Source of the DNA: Thiosulfatimonas sediminis
GTDB lineage: Bacteria > Pseudomonadota > Gammaproteobacteria > Thiomicrospirales > Thiomicrospiraceae
Direction: 5' to 3'
Length of the DNA: 64,000 nucleotides
Assembly (NCBI RefSeq): GCF_011398355.1
Contig: NZ_AP021889.1
Location: 806,001 to 870,000, forward strand
Numbering within the stretch: the stretch's first letter is position 1; the number at the start of each line of letters is the position of its first letter. The notes below the pieces were generated by a model. That model had not been told where the DNA came from and ran no database searches. It saw nothing but the letters and a program-made list of their open reading frames with translations. The position numbers and the translations under genes are program-made. Below, piece by piece: positions 35,193 through 44,708 of this stretch.

Positions 35193-35699
35193 TTATTTTT
35201 CAACCGCATTTTGCTGTGTCAGTAGGTTAAGGAGTTTGGCGAATAGCAGCCAGAAAAAAGCGGCCACGATAGGCATTAGCCAAAACGACAATTGTTCTGT
35301 TGAGTCGAGTTTTGGGGTAAGCATCAACAGATGCAGCAGTTGGAAGATGAACATAAAAACAATGATATTTAACGCTTGTTGCGGCAGGGAGTAGCCTCGA
35401 AAGCGCAGGCGATGACGGAGCATCATAAAGGTTAGTACGATATAAATCAGTGCGTGTAAGCCTAAAGTGCTTTGGTAAAGCGTGTCTGCTAAAAGCCCAA
35501 TAATAAAGGCGGTGGTCAGATAGGTGTAATCTAAAAAATGCCCACTCCAATAGAGCAAAACCAAAAGGGTGAAGGGGGGCAGAAACAAGTAGTTTTGACC
35601 AATCAGATTAATGCTGTCCAGCAATAACGCAAAGATAAAGCTGAGAATAATTAGCCAGCGTACTTGACGGCTAGAAATGTAAATGAAGTTATCGCCCAT
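35193..35699 (-). CDS. mreD: Rod-shape membrane protein MreD
   Basis: A 168-residue polytopic protein with five to six hydrophobic helices and the pattern FLPPFTLLVLLYW...GLLADTLYQSTLGLHALIYIV typical of MreD. It belongs to the elongasome with MreC and PBP2. It starts two bases after mreC and ends 24 bases before mrdA. Confidence 0.9.
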   Translation of the reverse strand: MGDNFIYISSRQVRWLIILSFIFALLLDSINLIGQNYLFLPPFTLLVLLYWSGHFLDYTYLTTAFIIGLLADTLYQSTLGLHALIYIVLTFMMLRHRLRFRGYSLPQQALNIIVFMFIFQLLHLLMLTPKLDSTEQLSFWLMPIVAAFFWLLFAKLLNLLTQQNAVEK

Positions 35700-35701
35700 C
35701 G

Positions 35702-36598
35702 TTAATTTTGTCCGGCTGGTTTGCTGTCTATTTGACCGCTGTTGATGCTATCTAGAGTTGAATCGGTCGCGCTGTTGGGCGAGAGTTCGGTGTCCAAGTC
35801 GGTGTTGATTTTGGCAAAAGGCGTGCGTTGTTGTTTTAGTATCAGTACCTGACGCGCTTGGTTGAGTTGTCCAAGTGGCGTGGCAAAGATTTCATAATAA
35901 GGGTCGCTTGCGCGGCTAATCACTTTGGAAACAATTGCCACCGGATAGCCAGAAGGGAAAATGCCGCCTAGGCCAGAAGTTTCGAGTAAGTCGCCAACCA
36001 AGATTTCGCTGCTTTTGGGGATGAAGTTTAATTGGGTATTGTCGTGGCCGCTGCCGCTGAGAATCCCGCGTTGCCCTGTGCGCTGAATACGGACGGGTAG
36101 TTGATGGGCGGGGTCGGTAATCAGTAAGACTCTTGAGGAATGTGGTGTCGTGTTGACAACTTGCCCAATAATCCCAAGCGCATCAATCACCGTCTGTTGA
36201 GGTTTGACGTCATCCATTGCGCCTTTATTGATGGTAATAAATTGCGACAACGGGTTACTGGAAAAAAAGTTTACGGTGGCGATTTGAAAGGTAGCGTTGT
36301 TCACGCGGCCAGTGGTGCCGAGCAGGGCGCGTAAACGGCTGACCTCTTGTTCCATTTTAATCAGCTGCTGTTGTTTGGCTTTGAGCAGGAGCAGTTCGGT
36401 TTTTAGACGCTCGTTTTCTTGTTTGATTTCATCAAATGAAGTGAAGTCGGTGGTGAGGTTGTTATAGATCTGTTGTGGCGTTTGGGCGATGCGTTCAATC
36501 GGGTCGAGTAGCGTCAGCAGCGCGCTGCGTAAATCGCGCATGAAATCGCTGTTATGGTCGGCAGCGATGACGGCAATAGATAAAAAAAACGCCACCAA
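35702..36598 (-). CDS. mreC: Rod-shape protein MreC (start codon uncertain)
   Basis: At least 298 residues: an N-terminal membrane segment, a coiled coil (EIKQENERLKTELLLLKAKQ) and a beta-rich periplasmic domain (IGQVVNTTPHSSRVLLITDP). It activates PBP2. The first conventional start is a TTG at 36598, but this cuts the membrane helix short and has no ribosome site. An AGGAGA lies further upstream, about seven bases before an in-frame ATC at 36643. Starting there would add 15 residues and complete the helix (AIHFLVAFFLSIAVIAA). Thus the true start may be a non-standard codon. Confidence 0.9.
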   Translation of the reverse strand: MVAFFLSIAVIAADHNSDFMRDLRSALLTLLDPIERIAQTPQQIYNNLTTDFTSFDEIKQENERLKTELLLLKAKQQQLIKMEQEVSRLRALLGTTGRVNNATFQIATVNFFSSNPLSQFITINKGAMDDVKPQQTVIDALGIIGQVVNTTPHSSRVLLITDPAHQLPVRIQRTGQRGILSGSGHDNTQLNFIPKSSEILVGDLLETSGLGGIFPSGYPVAIVSKVISRASDPYYEIFATPLGQLNQARQVLILKQQRTPFAKINTDLDTELSPNSATDSTLDSINSGQIDSKPAGQN

Positions 36599-36671
36599 AA
36601 AGTGGATAGCGTCTTTTTGTGGCGTCGTTGCGAATTGATTGATATGAGGTCTCCTGAAAGCTCAAGCTCGA

Positions 36672-37718
36672 TTAATCAAATGAGAAGACGTCTAAGCCTT
36701 TTTCATCCATTAATTCCAACGCACGGCCACCGCCACGAGCGACGCAAGTCAATGGGTCGTCGGCGATAATGACAGGGATGCCGGTTTCTTCCGAAATCAG
36801 TGTGTGAATGTTTCGCAACAAGGCACCACCGCCGGTTAGTACAATGCCGTGTTCAGCAATGTCTGCCCCTAATTCTGGTGGCGTGTTTTCCAGAGCGGTA
36901 CGCACTGAGCTGATGATGGCGTGTAAGGGTTCTTGCAGCGCTTCCAGCACTTCGTTGCTGTTGAGGGTGAAGCGGCGTGGTGCGGATTCTGCCATGTTCG
37001 AACCGTGCACTTCCATGGTCATTGGGTTGACGTCATGATAAGCCGTACCGATGGTTTTTTTAATTCGTTCTGCGGTTGATTCGCCAATCACCATGCCGTA
37101 GTTACGGCGTACATATTTAATAATGGCGTCATCAAAGCGGTCTCCGCCGACTTTGACGGAATCGGACCAGACAATCCCGTTAAGAGAAAGAGTGGCAACT
37201 TCTGTCGTGCCGCCGCCAATATCAACCACCATTGAACCGGTCGGTTCGGAAACTGGCATGCCCGCGCCAATCGCGGCGGCCATTGGTTCTTCAATTAGAT
37301 ACACTTCACGTGCCCCGGCGCCAGCAGCCGATTCACGTATTGCACGACGTTCTACCTGAGTAGAGCCACAAGGTACGCACACAAGAACACGTGGGCTGGG
37401 TTGAAAAAAGCGCGCTTCGTGGACTTTACGGATAAAGGACTGCAACATTTTTTCAGTTACTTCAAAGTCTGCGATCACGCCGTCCTTCAGCGGGCGCACG
37501 GTTTGAATGTCTTTGTTTTCTTTACCCAGCATCATTTTCGCGTTTTCACCCACCGCGACAATAGAACGCATGCCGCTACCGCGATGGTTATTGCGAATCG
37601 AGACCACCGAAGGTTCGTTTAAGACCATCCCTTTGCCACGCACGTAAATTAACGTATTGGCTGTACCTAAATCAATTGAAAGGTCGTTCGAGAAAAGGCC
37701 CATTAATTTGCGAAACAT
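36672..37718 (-). CDS. mreB: Actin-like rod-shape protein MreB
   Basis: A 348-residue bacterial actin organising lateral-wall synthesis. Phosphate-binding [11 protein letters not shown] and [11 protein letters not shown], and the adenosine-site ITGG-like VLTGGGALL are visible; the N-terminal [10 protein letters not shown] is the amphipathic membrane helix. I start it at the ATG at 37718, eight bases after AAGGATG, rather than the longer frame to 37745. It is first in mreBCD-mrdA-rodA. Confidence 0.96.
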   Translation of the reverse strand: MFRKLMGLFSNDLSIDLGTANTLIYVRGKGMVLNEPSVVSIRNNHRGSGMRSIVAVGENAKMMLGKENKDIQTVRPLKDGVIADFEVTEKMLQSFIRKVHEARFFQPSPRVLVCVPCGSTQVERRAIRESAAGAGAREVYLIEEPMAAAIGAGMPVSEPTGSMVVDIGGGTTEVATLSLNGIVWSDSVKVGGDRFDDAIIKYVRRNYGMVIGESTAERIKKTIGTAYHDVNPMTMEVHGSNMAESAPRRFTLNSNEVLEALQEPLHAIISSVRTALENTPPELGADIAEHGIVLTGGGALLRNIHTLISEETGIPVIIADDPLTCVARGGGRALELMDEKGLDVFSFD

Positions 37719-38027
37719 TCTGCTGCATCCTTGATGATCGGTCAAAAAACAATTTCGTTATTCTAACTGAATTAATTAAGTGAAAGAAGACTTCTTGAGC
37801 GCAAAACCCAGGATAAAACCGAAAACTCTCCGAGCCTCCTGTTTGGCGCTTAAATCTCGTTGTTTTGTGCATGCCTAATACTGAATGATAGTGAACTGAT
37901 ATGCTCGATTAATCGCCCTTGTTGGCCTGTAACACTGTATCTACACCATAATTTATGGTATTTTACTGCGTTATTTTTGCGCCCGTCATTCTGGGCAAGA
38001 ACACATATCCAAACTGGGAGTAGCACA
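37719..38027. promoter_or_regulatory. Divergent intergenic region between mreB and gatC
   Basis: 309 bases without a gene, holding the promoters of two divergent operons. The only clear structure is a small palindrome, ACCATAA-T-TTATGGT, at 37945-37959, placed about 70 bases before the gatC start. It could be an operator, but the regulator is unknown. No convincing -35/-10 pair was identified. Confidence 0.4.
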
Positions 38028-38315
38028 GTGTCGATAGGAAAAAGCGAAGTCGAATATATTTCGCGTTTGGCGATGATTGCCGTCGCGGAGAATGAGGTGG
38101 AACCGGTTTCCGCTAAGCTGAGTAAAGTGCTTGATTTATTTGAGCAGATGCAAGCTGTTAATACCGAAGGTGTTGAGCCGATGGCGCATCCGCATGAAGT
38201 TGCGCAACGTCTGCGTGTTGATCAAGTCACCGAAGCGGATCAACATGAAAAGTTGCAGAGCGTTGCTCCGGCTACGGCGAAAGAGATGTATCTCGTACCA
38301 CAAGTTATTGAATGA
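38028..38315 (+). CDS. gatC: Asp/Glu-tRNA amidotransferase subunit C
   Basis: A 95-residue GatC that holds GatA and GatB together. The pattern VEYISRLAMIAVAENEVEP...LDLFEQMQAVNTEGVEPM and the C-terminal MYLVPQVIE fit the family. The start is GTG at 38028, seven bases after GGGAG. GatCAB makes Gln-tRNA and/or Asn-tRNA from mischarged precursors. Confidence 0.93.
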   Translation: MSIGKSEVEYISRLAMIAVAENEVEPVSAKLSKVLDLFEQMQAVNTEGVEPMAHPHEVAQRLRVDQVTEADQHEKLQSVAPATAKEMYLVPQVIE

Positions 38316-38327
38316 TAAGAGATTAAA

Positions 38328-39785
38328 ATGTTACATACATTAAGCGTAAAACAGATGAGCGAAAAGCTGCACGCTGGAGAAATTACCAGTGTTGAGTTAA
38401 CGCAACATTACTTAGACCGCATTGCCGAATTTGATCCTGAACTGAATGCCTACGTAACGGTTACGCCGGAATTGGCGTTGGAAATGGCGAAAGAAGCGGA
38501 TGTTCGCCTGAAAAACGGCGCGGCCGGTCAATTGACCGGTATTCCAATCGCGCACAAAGATATTTTCTGTACTGACGGCGTGAAAACCTCGTGTTCATCA
38601 AAAATGTTGGATAACTTCATTGCGCCATATGATGCGCACGTGGTTACTTTGTTGAAAAAAGCCGGTATGCCGATTTTGGGCAAAACCAACATGGATGAGT
38701 TTGCGATGGGTTCTTCATCGGAAAGTTCTTACTATGGTCCAACTAAAAATCCATGGGATTTGAACGCCGTTCCAGGTGGTTCATCAGGTGGTGCAGCGGC
38801 AGTGATTGCGGCGAATTTAGCGCCTTTAGCGACGGGTACAGATACAGGCGGTTCGATTCGCCAGCCAGCGAGCTTCTGTGGCATTACCGGCATTAAACCA
38901 ACTTACGGTACGGTTTCTCGTTTTGGAATCATCGCTTATGCATCAAGTTTTGACCAAGCAGGGCCGATGACGCGTTCGGCAGAAGAGTCCGCTTGGCTAC
39001 TAAATGCCATGAGTGAATTTGATGAGCGTGATTCGACCTGTTTAGAGATGTCGCGTCCAGATTTTTCTGCCAATTTGAATGACTCTTTAGCCGGATTGAA
39101 GGTCGGCGTCCCAGCAGAGTATTTTGGTGAAGGCTTGGATGCGGATGTCGAGCAGGTTGTTAAGGCCGCAATTGCCGAAATCGAAAAACTCGGTGCGACG
39201 GTGTTGCCTGTTTCGCTTCCGAACAAAGATTTGGCCGTGCCGGCGTATTATGTCTTGGCTCCGGCCGAAGCGTCTTCTAACTTATCGCGTTATGACGGCG
39301 TGCGTTTTGGGTATCGTTGTGCTCAGCCACAAGACTTAGAAGATTTGTACAAGCGTTCACGCGCTGAAGGGTTTGGGGCTGAAGTGAAGCGTCGTATTAT
39401 GGTCGGAGCCTATGCGTTGTCGGCCGGTTATTACGATGCGTACTATCTAAAGGCTCAGCGTTTGCGCCGTATGGTGCGTGATGATTTTACTCAGGCTTTT
39501 GAGCAGTGTGATGTCATTATGGGCCCAGTCGCTCCAACGCCTGCGTTTAATCTCGGTGAGAAAACCGATGATCCAACGAGTATGTATTTGGCGGATTTGT
39601 ACACCATTCCGGTCAACTTAGGGGGCTTTCCTGCGATGTCTGTTCCGGCTGGTTTTGCTCAAGGTCGTCCTGTCGGATTGCATATTGTGGGGCCGTACTT
39701 TTCGGAAGCGAAGTTGCTGAATATTGGTCACCAATTCCAACAAGTCACGAACTGGCACCAACAGATGCCAGAGCAGTACCGATAA
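38328..39785 (+). CDS. gatA: Asp/Glu-tRNA amidotransferase subunit A
   Basis: A 485-residue amidase-signature protein that releases ammonia from glutamine. The catalytic Lys (IPIAHKDIF), the glycine/serine loop GGSSGGAAA and [17 protein letters not shown] with the cis-Ser and nucleophile serine are present. It starts 12 bases after gatC. Confidence 0.97.
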   Translation: MLHTLSVKQMSEKLHAGEITSVELTQHYLDRIAEFDPELNAYVTVTPELALEMAKEADVRLKNGAAGQLTGIPIAHKDIFCTDGVKTSCSSKMLDNFIAPYDAHVVTLLKKAGMPILGKTNMDEFAMGSSSESSYYGPTKNPWDLNAVPGGSSGGAAAVIAANLAPLATGTDTGGSIRQPASFCGITGIKPTYGTVSRFGIIAYASSFDQAGPMTRSAEESAWLLNAMSEFDERDSTCLEMSRPDFSANLNDSLAGLKVGVPAEYFGEGLDADVEQVVKAAIAEIEKLGATVLPVSLPNKDLAVPAYYVLAPAEASSNLSRYDGVRFGYRCAQPQDLEDLYKRSRAEGFGAEVKRRIMVGAYALSAGYYDAYYLKAQRLRRMVRDDFTQAFEQCDVIMGPVAPTPAFNLGEKTDDPTSMYLADLYTIPVNLGGFPAMSVPAGFAQGRPVGLHIVGPYFSEAKLLNIGHQFQQVTNWHQQMPEQYR

Positions 39786-39801
39786 GCGCAGGGAGAATTT
39801 A

Positions 39802-41232
39802 ATGAGTTGGGAAGTTGTAATTGGTTTAGAGATTCACGCTCAGTTGACCACCAAGTCGAAAATCTTTTCGGGTGCGTCGATTGCTTATGGCGCAGCGCCG
39901 AATAGTCAGGCTTGTGCGGTTGATTTAGCGATGCCTGGTATGTTGCCGGTGGTGAATCATGCCGTGATTGCTAAGGGTATTGCGCTGGGTATCGCATTAA
40001 ATGCGGAATTAGGCAAAAAACAGGTGTTTGACCGCAAAAACTATTTTTATCCGGATTTGCCAAAAGGCTATCAAACCACGCAAATGGATTACCCGATTGT
40101 GGGTAAGGGCTATTTAGATATTGATGTCGATGGGCAAATTAAACGCATTGGTGTGACCCGTGCCCATTTGGAAGAAGATGCCGGTAAATCCAATCATGGT
40201 ATTGTGCCGGGCATGACTGGGATTGATTTAAACCGTGCAGGCACCCCTTTGTTGGAAATTGTTTCCGAGCCGGATTTGTCATCTGCACAAGAAGCAGTAT
40301 CTTATGCACGTAAAATGCATGAACTGGTCACTTTCTTAGGTATCTGTGATGGCAATATGCAGGAAGGCTCTTTCCGTGTCGATTCGAACGTATCCGTACG
40401 TCGACCAGGAGAGCCTTTGGGGACGCGTGCCGAGTTGAAAAACATCAACTCTTTCCGCTTTATTGAAAAGGCGATTGAGTTTGAAGTTGAGCGCCAAATC
40501 GAGCTGCTAGAAAGTGGCGGAAAGGTGGTGCAAGAAACGCGCTTGTATGACTCTGAAACCAATACCACGCGTTCAATGCGTTCTAAAGAAGAAGCCAACG
40601 ATTATCGTTATTTCCCTTGTCCAGATTTGTTGCCGATTCACATTAGTGACGAAGACATTGCAGCGGTGCGTGCCGCCATGCCTGAGCTACCGGAAATCAA
40701 GCGTGCGCGTTATATCGCCGAGTTAGGTTTGAATGATTATGATGCCAATGTACTGACGTCATCACGTGCGATGGCTGAGTATTTTGAAGCGTTGAACACG
40801 CTCACCGGTGGTACGGGTGCGAAAATTTGCGCGAACTGGATTACTTCTGAACTGGCCGGCGCTTTAAATAAAGCCGGTTTGGATATTGCGGATTCCCCGA
40901 TTTCAGAAACCAAAATGGCAGGGATGATTGCGCGTATTTTGGATGGTACTATCTCCGGAAAGCTGGCAAAACAAGTGTTTGATGCCATGTGGAAAGGCGA
41001 GGGTGAAGCTGATGAAATTATCGCAGCGAAAGGTCTTAAGCAGATTACCGATACGGATGCCATCGAAGTTTTAGTGGATGAGGTCTTAGCCAATAATCCG
41101 GCGCAAGTCGCGGCTTACCGTGGTGGGCAAGAGAAAATGATGGGTTATTTCGTTGGTCAGATTATGAAAGCTTCTGGTGGACAAGCTAATCCAGGTCAAG
41201 TGAATAAGATTCTTAGAGAAAAGCTGTTATAA
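39802..41232 (+). CDS. gatB: Asp/Glu-tRNA amidotransferase subunit B
   Basis: A 476-residue GatB, which activates the tRNA-bound acid and accepts ammonia. It begins [15 protein letters not shown] and has [20 protein letters not shown], and the C-terminal tRNA-binding YqeY-like tail ([10 protein letters not shown]). The start is the ATG at 39802 after GGGAG, not the longer open frame. Confidence 0.97.
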   Translation: MSWEVVIGLEIHAQLTTKSKIFSGASIAYGAAPNSQACAVDLAMPGMLPVVNHAVIAKGIALGIALNAELGKKQVFDRKNYFYPDLPKGYQTTQMDYPIVGKGYLDIDVDGQIKRIGVTRAHLEEDAGKSNHGIVPGMTGIDLNRAGTPLLEIVSEPDLSSAQEAVSYARKMHELVTFLGICDGNMQEGSFRVDSNVSVRRPGEPLGTRAELKNINSFRFIEKAIEFEVERQIELLESGGKVVQETRLYDSETNTTRSMRSKEEANDYRYFPCPDLLPIHISDEDIAAVRAAMPELPEIKRARYIAELGLNDYDANVLTSSRAMAEYFEALNTLTGGTGAKICANWITSELAGALNKAGLDIADSPISETKMAGMIARILDGTISGKLAKQVFDAMWKGEGEADEIIAAKGLKQITDTDAIEVLVDEVLANNPAQVAAYRGGQEKMMGYFVGQIMKASGGQANPGQVNKILREKLL

Positions 41233-41394
41233 GCTTTTGTATTGCAATATACACTTGATATAACTCGGAATAATTCGCTCCACTCGGTCAGATGTTTCTG
41301 GGCTGAAGTTATTTGACTTGTTTTGTGTCTTCTAAGCGGTGCTGCTGGTGCAAAGCCAGTAACGCCGTTTATTGCAATTTGACGGGGTCATCAT

Positions 41395-42357
41395 TTGAAT
41401 CGATTTACACAAGGCAATTCTCGCCGTTATTTCCGTTACTCTATCCAATGTAAATATTTTGTTTCTCCTGAATTGTTGGAGTCGAGCACGGATATTTACA
41501 GTAATGGCATTGATTATTTTAATCGAGCCACAGAAGATTCTATTTTGCACCTCAAAACTCAGGTGATGCATAAGTTGCATCGACTGCGTGCGCATCAAGC
41601 GACATTTCTGCAAATCGTAACGGATATTTTTGACAAGTTCGATGTGGTGATGGGCTATCTGCAGATGTTGAATCGTGGTCAAGAAATTGCCAGTCGAAAA
41701 ATCTATTTGCAGAATCATCAGGCGTTACTCGGTGGCTTTAAAGGGATTAAAAAGCTTGAAGATGATGCTCCGAAAACCTATGAATTGTTGTTGAAAATTG
41801 AGCAGAAGTTCGTGCTTTATACCCAGATGATTCAAGAGACTATTGATAACTCCACGCGAACGAAGTTGCATGTTTGTGATTACCCTGAGGCGTTTCGTTT
41901 TACGCCGGAAATTCGCTTACAGTTCGTAAATCGCGGTGAATTGCTTAATAGTAGTGATTTATTACAAATGATTTTGTCGATAGAACAGTTGTTTGAAAAG
42001 GGGTTTGAGCCGTTTAACAATCTGGCCACGGACTATTTATTGTTTCAAAAACATGACTCTTGGATAAAACGTGAGTTGAATATTTCTGCGTGTGGTTTGG
42101 CTTTTACAGATAGTCGCGCTTACCCGAATTTGACTCGCGCTGATGTTAAGTTGTCTTTAGATGACAGTTATGCGGAAGTGGTTCGCTTAGATGGCAAAAT
42201 TGTGCGTTCGCGGTATCTGCCACAGCAGAATCTTAATCAGACAGCGATCGATTTTTATTTTCCAAAATCGGTTGAGCAGAAACAGTTGTTGGGGTATTTG
42301 CACCGATTAGAGACCATAGAGTCAATGCAAGGGTGGGCGCATGCCGGGAACCAGTGA
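41395..42357 (+). CDS. Uncharacterised protein, possibly PilZ-like
   Basis: About 320 residues with a TTG start. The N-terminal RRYFRYSI and the later NISACGLAFTD, followed by a strand-rich stretch (DVKLSLDD, EVVRLDGKIV), resemble the RxxxR and (D/N)xSxxG pattern of cyclic-di-GMP-binding PilZ domains, but the two halves are separated by about 200 mostly helical residues. It overlaps the next gene by 17 bases, so they form a pair. Function is unknown; the PilZ idea is inference. Confidence 0.6.
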   Translation: MNRFTQGNSRRYFRYSIQCKYFVSPELLESSTDIYSNGIDYFNRATEDSILHLKTQVMHKLHRLRAHQATFLQIVTDIFDKFDVVMGYLQMLNRGQEIASRKIYLQNHQALLGGFKGIKKLEDDAPKTYELLLKIEQKFVLYTQMIQETIDNSTRTKLHVCDYPEAFRFTPEIRLQFVNRGELLNSSDLLQMILSIEQLFEKGFEPFNNLATDYLLFQKHDSWIKRELNISACGLAFTDSRAYPNLTRADVKLSLDDSYAEVVRLDGKIVRSRYLPQQNLNQTAIDFYFPKSVEQKQLLGYLHRLETIESMQGWAHAGNQ

Positions 42358-42763
42358 AAATTTTGAAATTAACCACTTTAATGGCATTGCTAACCGTTTG
42401 GTAGAGCCAACGCGCGCATTGATTAATCACTATCCCCTGCAAAAGTTACTGACCTTTCTGTTAACCGAAGTGCCTGAGGAATTGACTCAGGCATTTCCAT
42501 CTTTAAGTGCTGAGCAATGGCGAGACGTGTTGCGAAAAACCATTATCAGTAAAATCACCGCTCTGGAGTTAAATGCGGATTATTCGCACGAGCAGCTTTA
42601 TTTTTTGATCGATTTATTGTCGCACTGCTTTCAATTTCAAGATACGCGTAAGATACAGCCGAAAGACCTGCCTAAAGAGTGTGTTTATGCACAGAAATGG
42701 TTGAATCAAGCCTATGCGCACATTCGTTTGAAGCACCCCTTAAGCGATAAAAAAGGGCGCTAA
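42341..42763 (+). CDS. Uncharacterised small protein
   Basis: A 140-residue, mainly helical protein with no recognised family. No signal peptide or membrane segment. Its ATG lies 17 bases inside the 3' end of the PilZ-like gene, suggesting coupled translation and a shared role. A promoter-like site for htpX follows about 55 bases after its stop. Confidence 0.6.
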   Translation: MPGTSENFEINHFNGIANRLVEPTRALINHYPLQKLLTFLLTEVPEELTQAFPSLSAEQWRDVLRKTIISKITALELNADYSHEQLYFLIDLLSHCFQFQDTRKIQPKDLPKECVYAQKWLNQAYAHIRLKHPLSDKKGR

Positions 42764-42819
42764 AAATACTGAATAAAGGCTGACAAGTTGACTCATTTAT
42801 GGAGTCATTCAGAAAAAGG

Positions 42820-42847
42820 TTGAAAGCACATAAAAAAACCTTATATT
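42820..42847 (+). promoter_or_regulatory. Candidate sigma-70 promoter of htpX
   Basis: TTGAAA (42820-42825), a 16-base spacer and TATATT (42842-42847) fit a vegetative promoter. It lies 44 bases before the htpX start. Confidence 0.55.
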
Positions 42848-42890
42848 ACCTCTGTGTTACTCGTTTCTCATTATTGAAGGAGACAATTCA

Positions 42891-43787
42891 ATGAAACGTA
42901 TCGGATTATTTTTATTAACAAACATTGCGGTGATGGCGGTCGCAATGCTAACTCTGAACTTGTTGGGTGTCGGCAGTTATATGCAAGGCACCAGTTTGAA
43001 CCTAGGCAATTTATTTATGTTTGCTTTAGTGTTTGGTTTTGCAGGCTCTTTTGTCTCTTTGGCGATGTCCAAGTGGATGGCTAAAATGTCGACCGGTGCG
43101 CAAGTAATCGAAACTCCGCGTAACCAAGACGAGCAGTGGTTGTTGGATACGGTACGTCGTCAGGCGGAGAAAGCCGGAATCAAGTGCCCAGAAGTGGCGA
43201 TTTATGATTCGCCAGAGCCGAATGCGTTTGCAACCGGTATGAGTAAAAACAACTCGTTAGTTGCGGTGTCTACTGGTCTTTTACGCTTTATGCAACGTAA
43301 CGAAGTGGAAGCGGTATTAGGTCATGAAGTGGCGCACGTCGCGAATGGCGATATGGTGACCATGGCTCTGTTACAAGGGATTTTGAACACCTTTGTCATC
43401 TTCTTTGCAAAAATTGTTGCTTACGTGGTTGACCGCGTGGTGCTTAAAAATGAAGAAGAGGGGCATAGTTGGGCGTTTATTATTACTGACATCGTTGCAC
43501 AAATCTTGTTTGGTATTCTGGCCAGCATCATTGCAATGTGGTTCTCTCGTTACCGTGAGTTTCATGCCGACAACGGCGGTGCTTACTTGGCCGGTAAAGA
43601 GAATATGATTGCCGCTTTGAAGCGTCTGCAAACCATGCAGCCAGGTCACCTACCTGATCAGATGGCGGCGTTTGGTATCTCTGCTGCACCGTCTTCATTT
43701 GGTGATTTGTTCAAGTCGCATCCTGACTTAGCAGACCGTATCGCCAAGTTGGAAGCGACTACGCAAGATCAGCTGAAAGTGGCATAA
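42891..43787 (+). CDS. htpX: Membrane zinc protease HtpX
   Basis: A 298-residue integral-membrane metalloprotease for quality control of damaged membrane proteins. Two N-terminal helices precede the HEVAHVANGD zinc motif. Two more helices follow, and the third zinc ligand is in FHADNGGAYLAG. AAGGAG precedes the start. In enterobacteria it is stress-induced. Confidence 0.95.
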   Translation: MKRIGLFLLTNIAVMAVAMLTLNLLGVGSYMQGTSLNLGNLFMFALVFGFAGSFVSLAMSKWMAKMSTGAQVIETPRNQDEQWLLDTVRRQAEKAGIKCPEVAIYDSPEPNAFATGMSKNNSLVAVSTGLLRFMQRNEVEAVLGHEVAHVANGDMVTMALLQGILNTFVIFFAKIVAYVVDRVVLKNEEEGHSWAFIITDIVAQILFGILASIIAMWFSRYREFHADNGGAYLAGKENMIAALKRLQTMQPGHLPDQMAAFGISAAPSSFGDLFKSHPDLADRIAKLEATTQDQLKVA

Positions 43788-43843
43788 TTAAGTAATTAAA
43801 CTAAGTATTAAACCGCATTTATTGGTTTAAAAATCGCTTAGAC

Positions 43844-43877
43844 AAAAACCCCGCAAAATTTTTTTGTGGGGTTTTTT
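43844..43877 (+). terminator. Intrinsic terminator after htpX
   Basis: AACCCCGC pairs with GTGGGGTT (one wobble) around an A/T loop, followed by a T-run, 57 bases after the htpX stop. Confidence 0.8.
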
Positions 43878-44000
43878 ATTTGGGTTTTGCTTGCAGTGTC
43901 ACATCATTTAATTCGTTTTTAAGGGTATAAAAAATACTAAATAGTCCGCACAAATAAATGCTATATAGTTACGTTTTTGATTTTTAGCGGGAATAACGAG

Positions 44001-44138
44001 ATGTCAGAGAACACAAAAACTCAAGCGGTTAACAAAAATCGTATGGTTGTAAAATATGGCGCTTTAGGTGCTCTTTTGGCGGTTGCGCCAGTGGTATTGG
44101 TGATGGAAATCCTGATGCCAATGTTGTCTGTTCAGTAA
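44001..44138 (+). CDS. 45-residue single-pass membrane protein
   Basis: A small reading frame with a charged N-terminus (MSENTKTQAVNKNRMVVK) and one hydrophobic helix (YGALGALLAVAPVVLVMEIL), ending PMLSVQ. It stands alone between the htpX terminator and its own strong terminator, which supports a real single-gene transcript. No family was recognised. The ribosome site (AACGAG) is weak. Confidence 0.5.
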   Translation: MSENTKTQAVNKNRMVVKYGALGALLAVAPVVLVMEILMPMLSVQ

Positions 44139-44161
44139 GCTAAGTCTTTTCATTGAACATA

Positions 44162-44199
44162 AAAAAACGCCGTGTTGAAGATTCAGCACGGCGTTTTTT
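44162..44199. terminator. Bidirectional intrinsic terminator
   Basis: AAAACGCCGTG and CACGGCGTTTT form an almost perfect stem flanked by A- and T-runs, between the small membrane protein (+) and sufE (-). Confidence 0.85.
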
Positions 44200-44210
44200 A
44201 TTGGCTTAAA

Positions 44211-44648
44211 TTAAGCTGCCTGGCGATTTCGGCCTTCGCTTTGGATGCGTTTAATCATGTGGTACAAACCGGTTGAACGGTTTGGTGACAGCTGCTGCAG
44301 TAGACCAATTTTTCCAAGAAAATCCAGAGGGGCCGTGGCAACTTCTTCAGCGGTGCGGCCGTGGTAAATGCGTAATAAGAGTGCGATTAAACCGGATACA
44401 ATCGCAGCATCGCTTCTGGCAGCCATAAATAAGCGGCCATCCTGTTCTTCAATGTGAATCCAAACTTGCGATTGACAGCCATGTATGCGGTTATCCTCGG
44501 TAGCAAAGCTTTCGTCCATTGCTTGTAATTGCTTGCCCATGTCGATTAAGTAGCGGTAGCGATCTTTTGGGTTAGCAAAGTGGGTAAAGCGCTTGATTAA
44601 GTCTTCTTGTACTTCGGCGATGCTTTTACTCGGCACAGTAAAGTCCAT
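44211..44648 (-). CDS. sufE: SufE-family cysteine desulfurase activator
   Basis: A 145-residue SufE/CsdE protein that takes persulfide sulfur from a cysteine desulfurase for Fe-S assembly. The active cysteine sits in HGCQSQVW; RYRYLIDMGKQLQ and GLIALLLRIYHGRT are family features. No sufS or sufBCD gene is adjacent, so it is a stand-alone copy here. Confidence 0.88.
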   Translation of the reverse strand: MDFTVPSKSIAEVQEDLIKRFTHFANPKDRYRYLIDMGKQLQAMDESFATEDNRIHGCQSQVWIHIEEQDGRLFMAARSDAAIVSGLIALLLRIYHGRTAEEVATAPLDFLGKIGLLQQLSPNRSTGLYHMIKRIQSEGRNRQAA

Positions 44649-44708
44649 GTCGATTTTTCCTATGAATTCAAAAAACGCCTAGTTTAGCAAATTTTTACCA
44701 CTATCGCT

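Noticed and set aside
37945-37959. Named operator between mreB and gatC
   Set aside because: The palindrome is real but only 7 bases per arm in AT-rich DNA and matches no regulator I can name.
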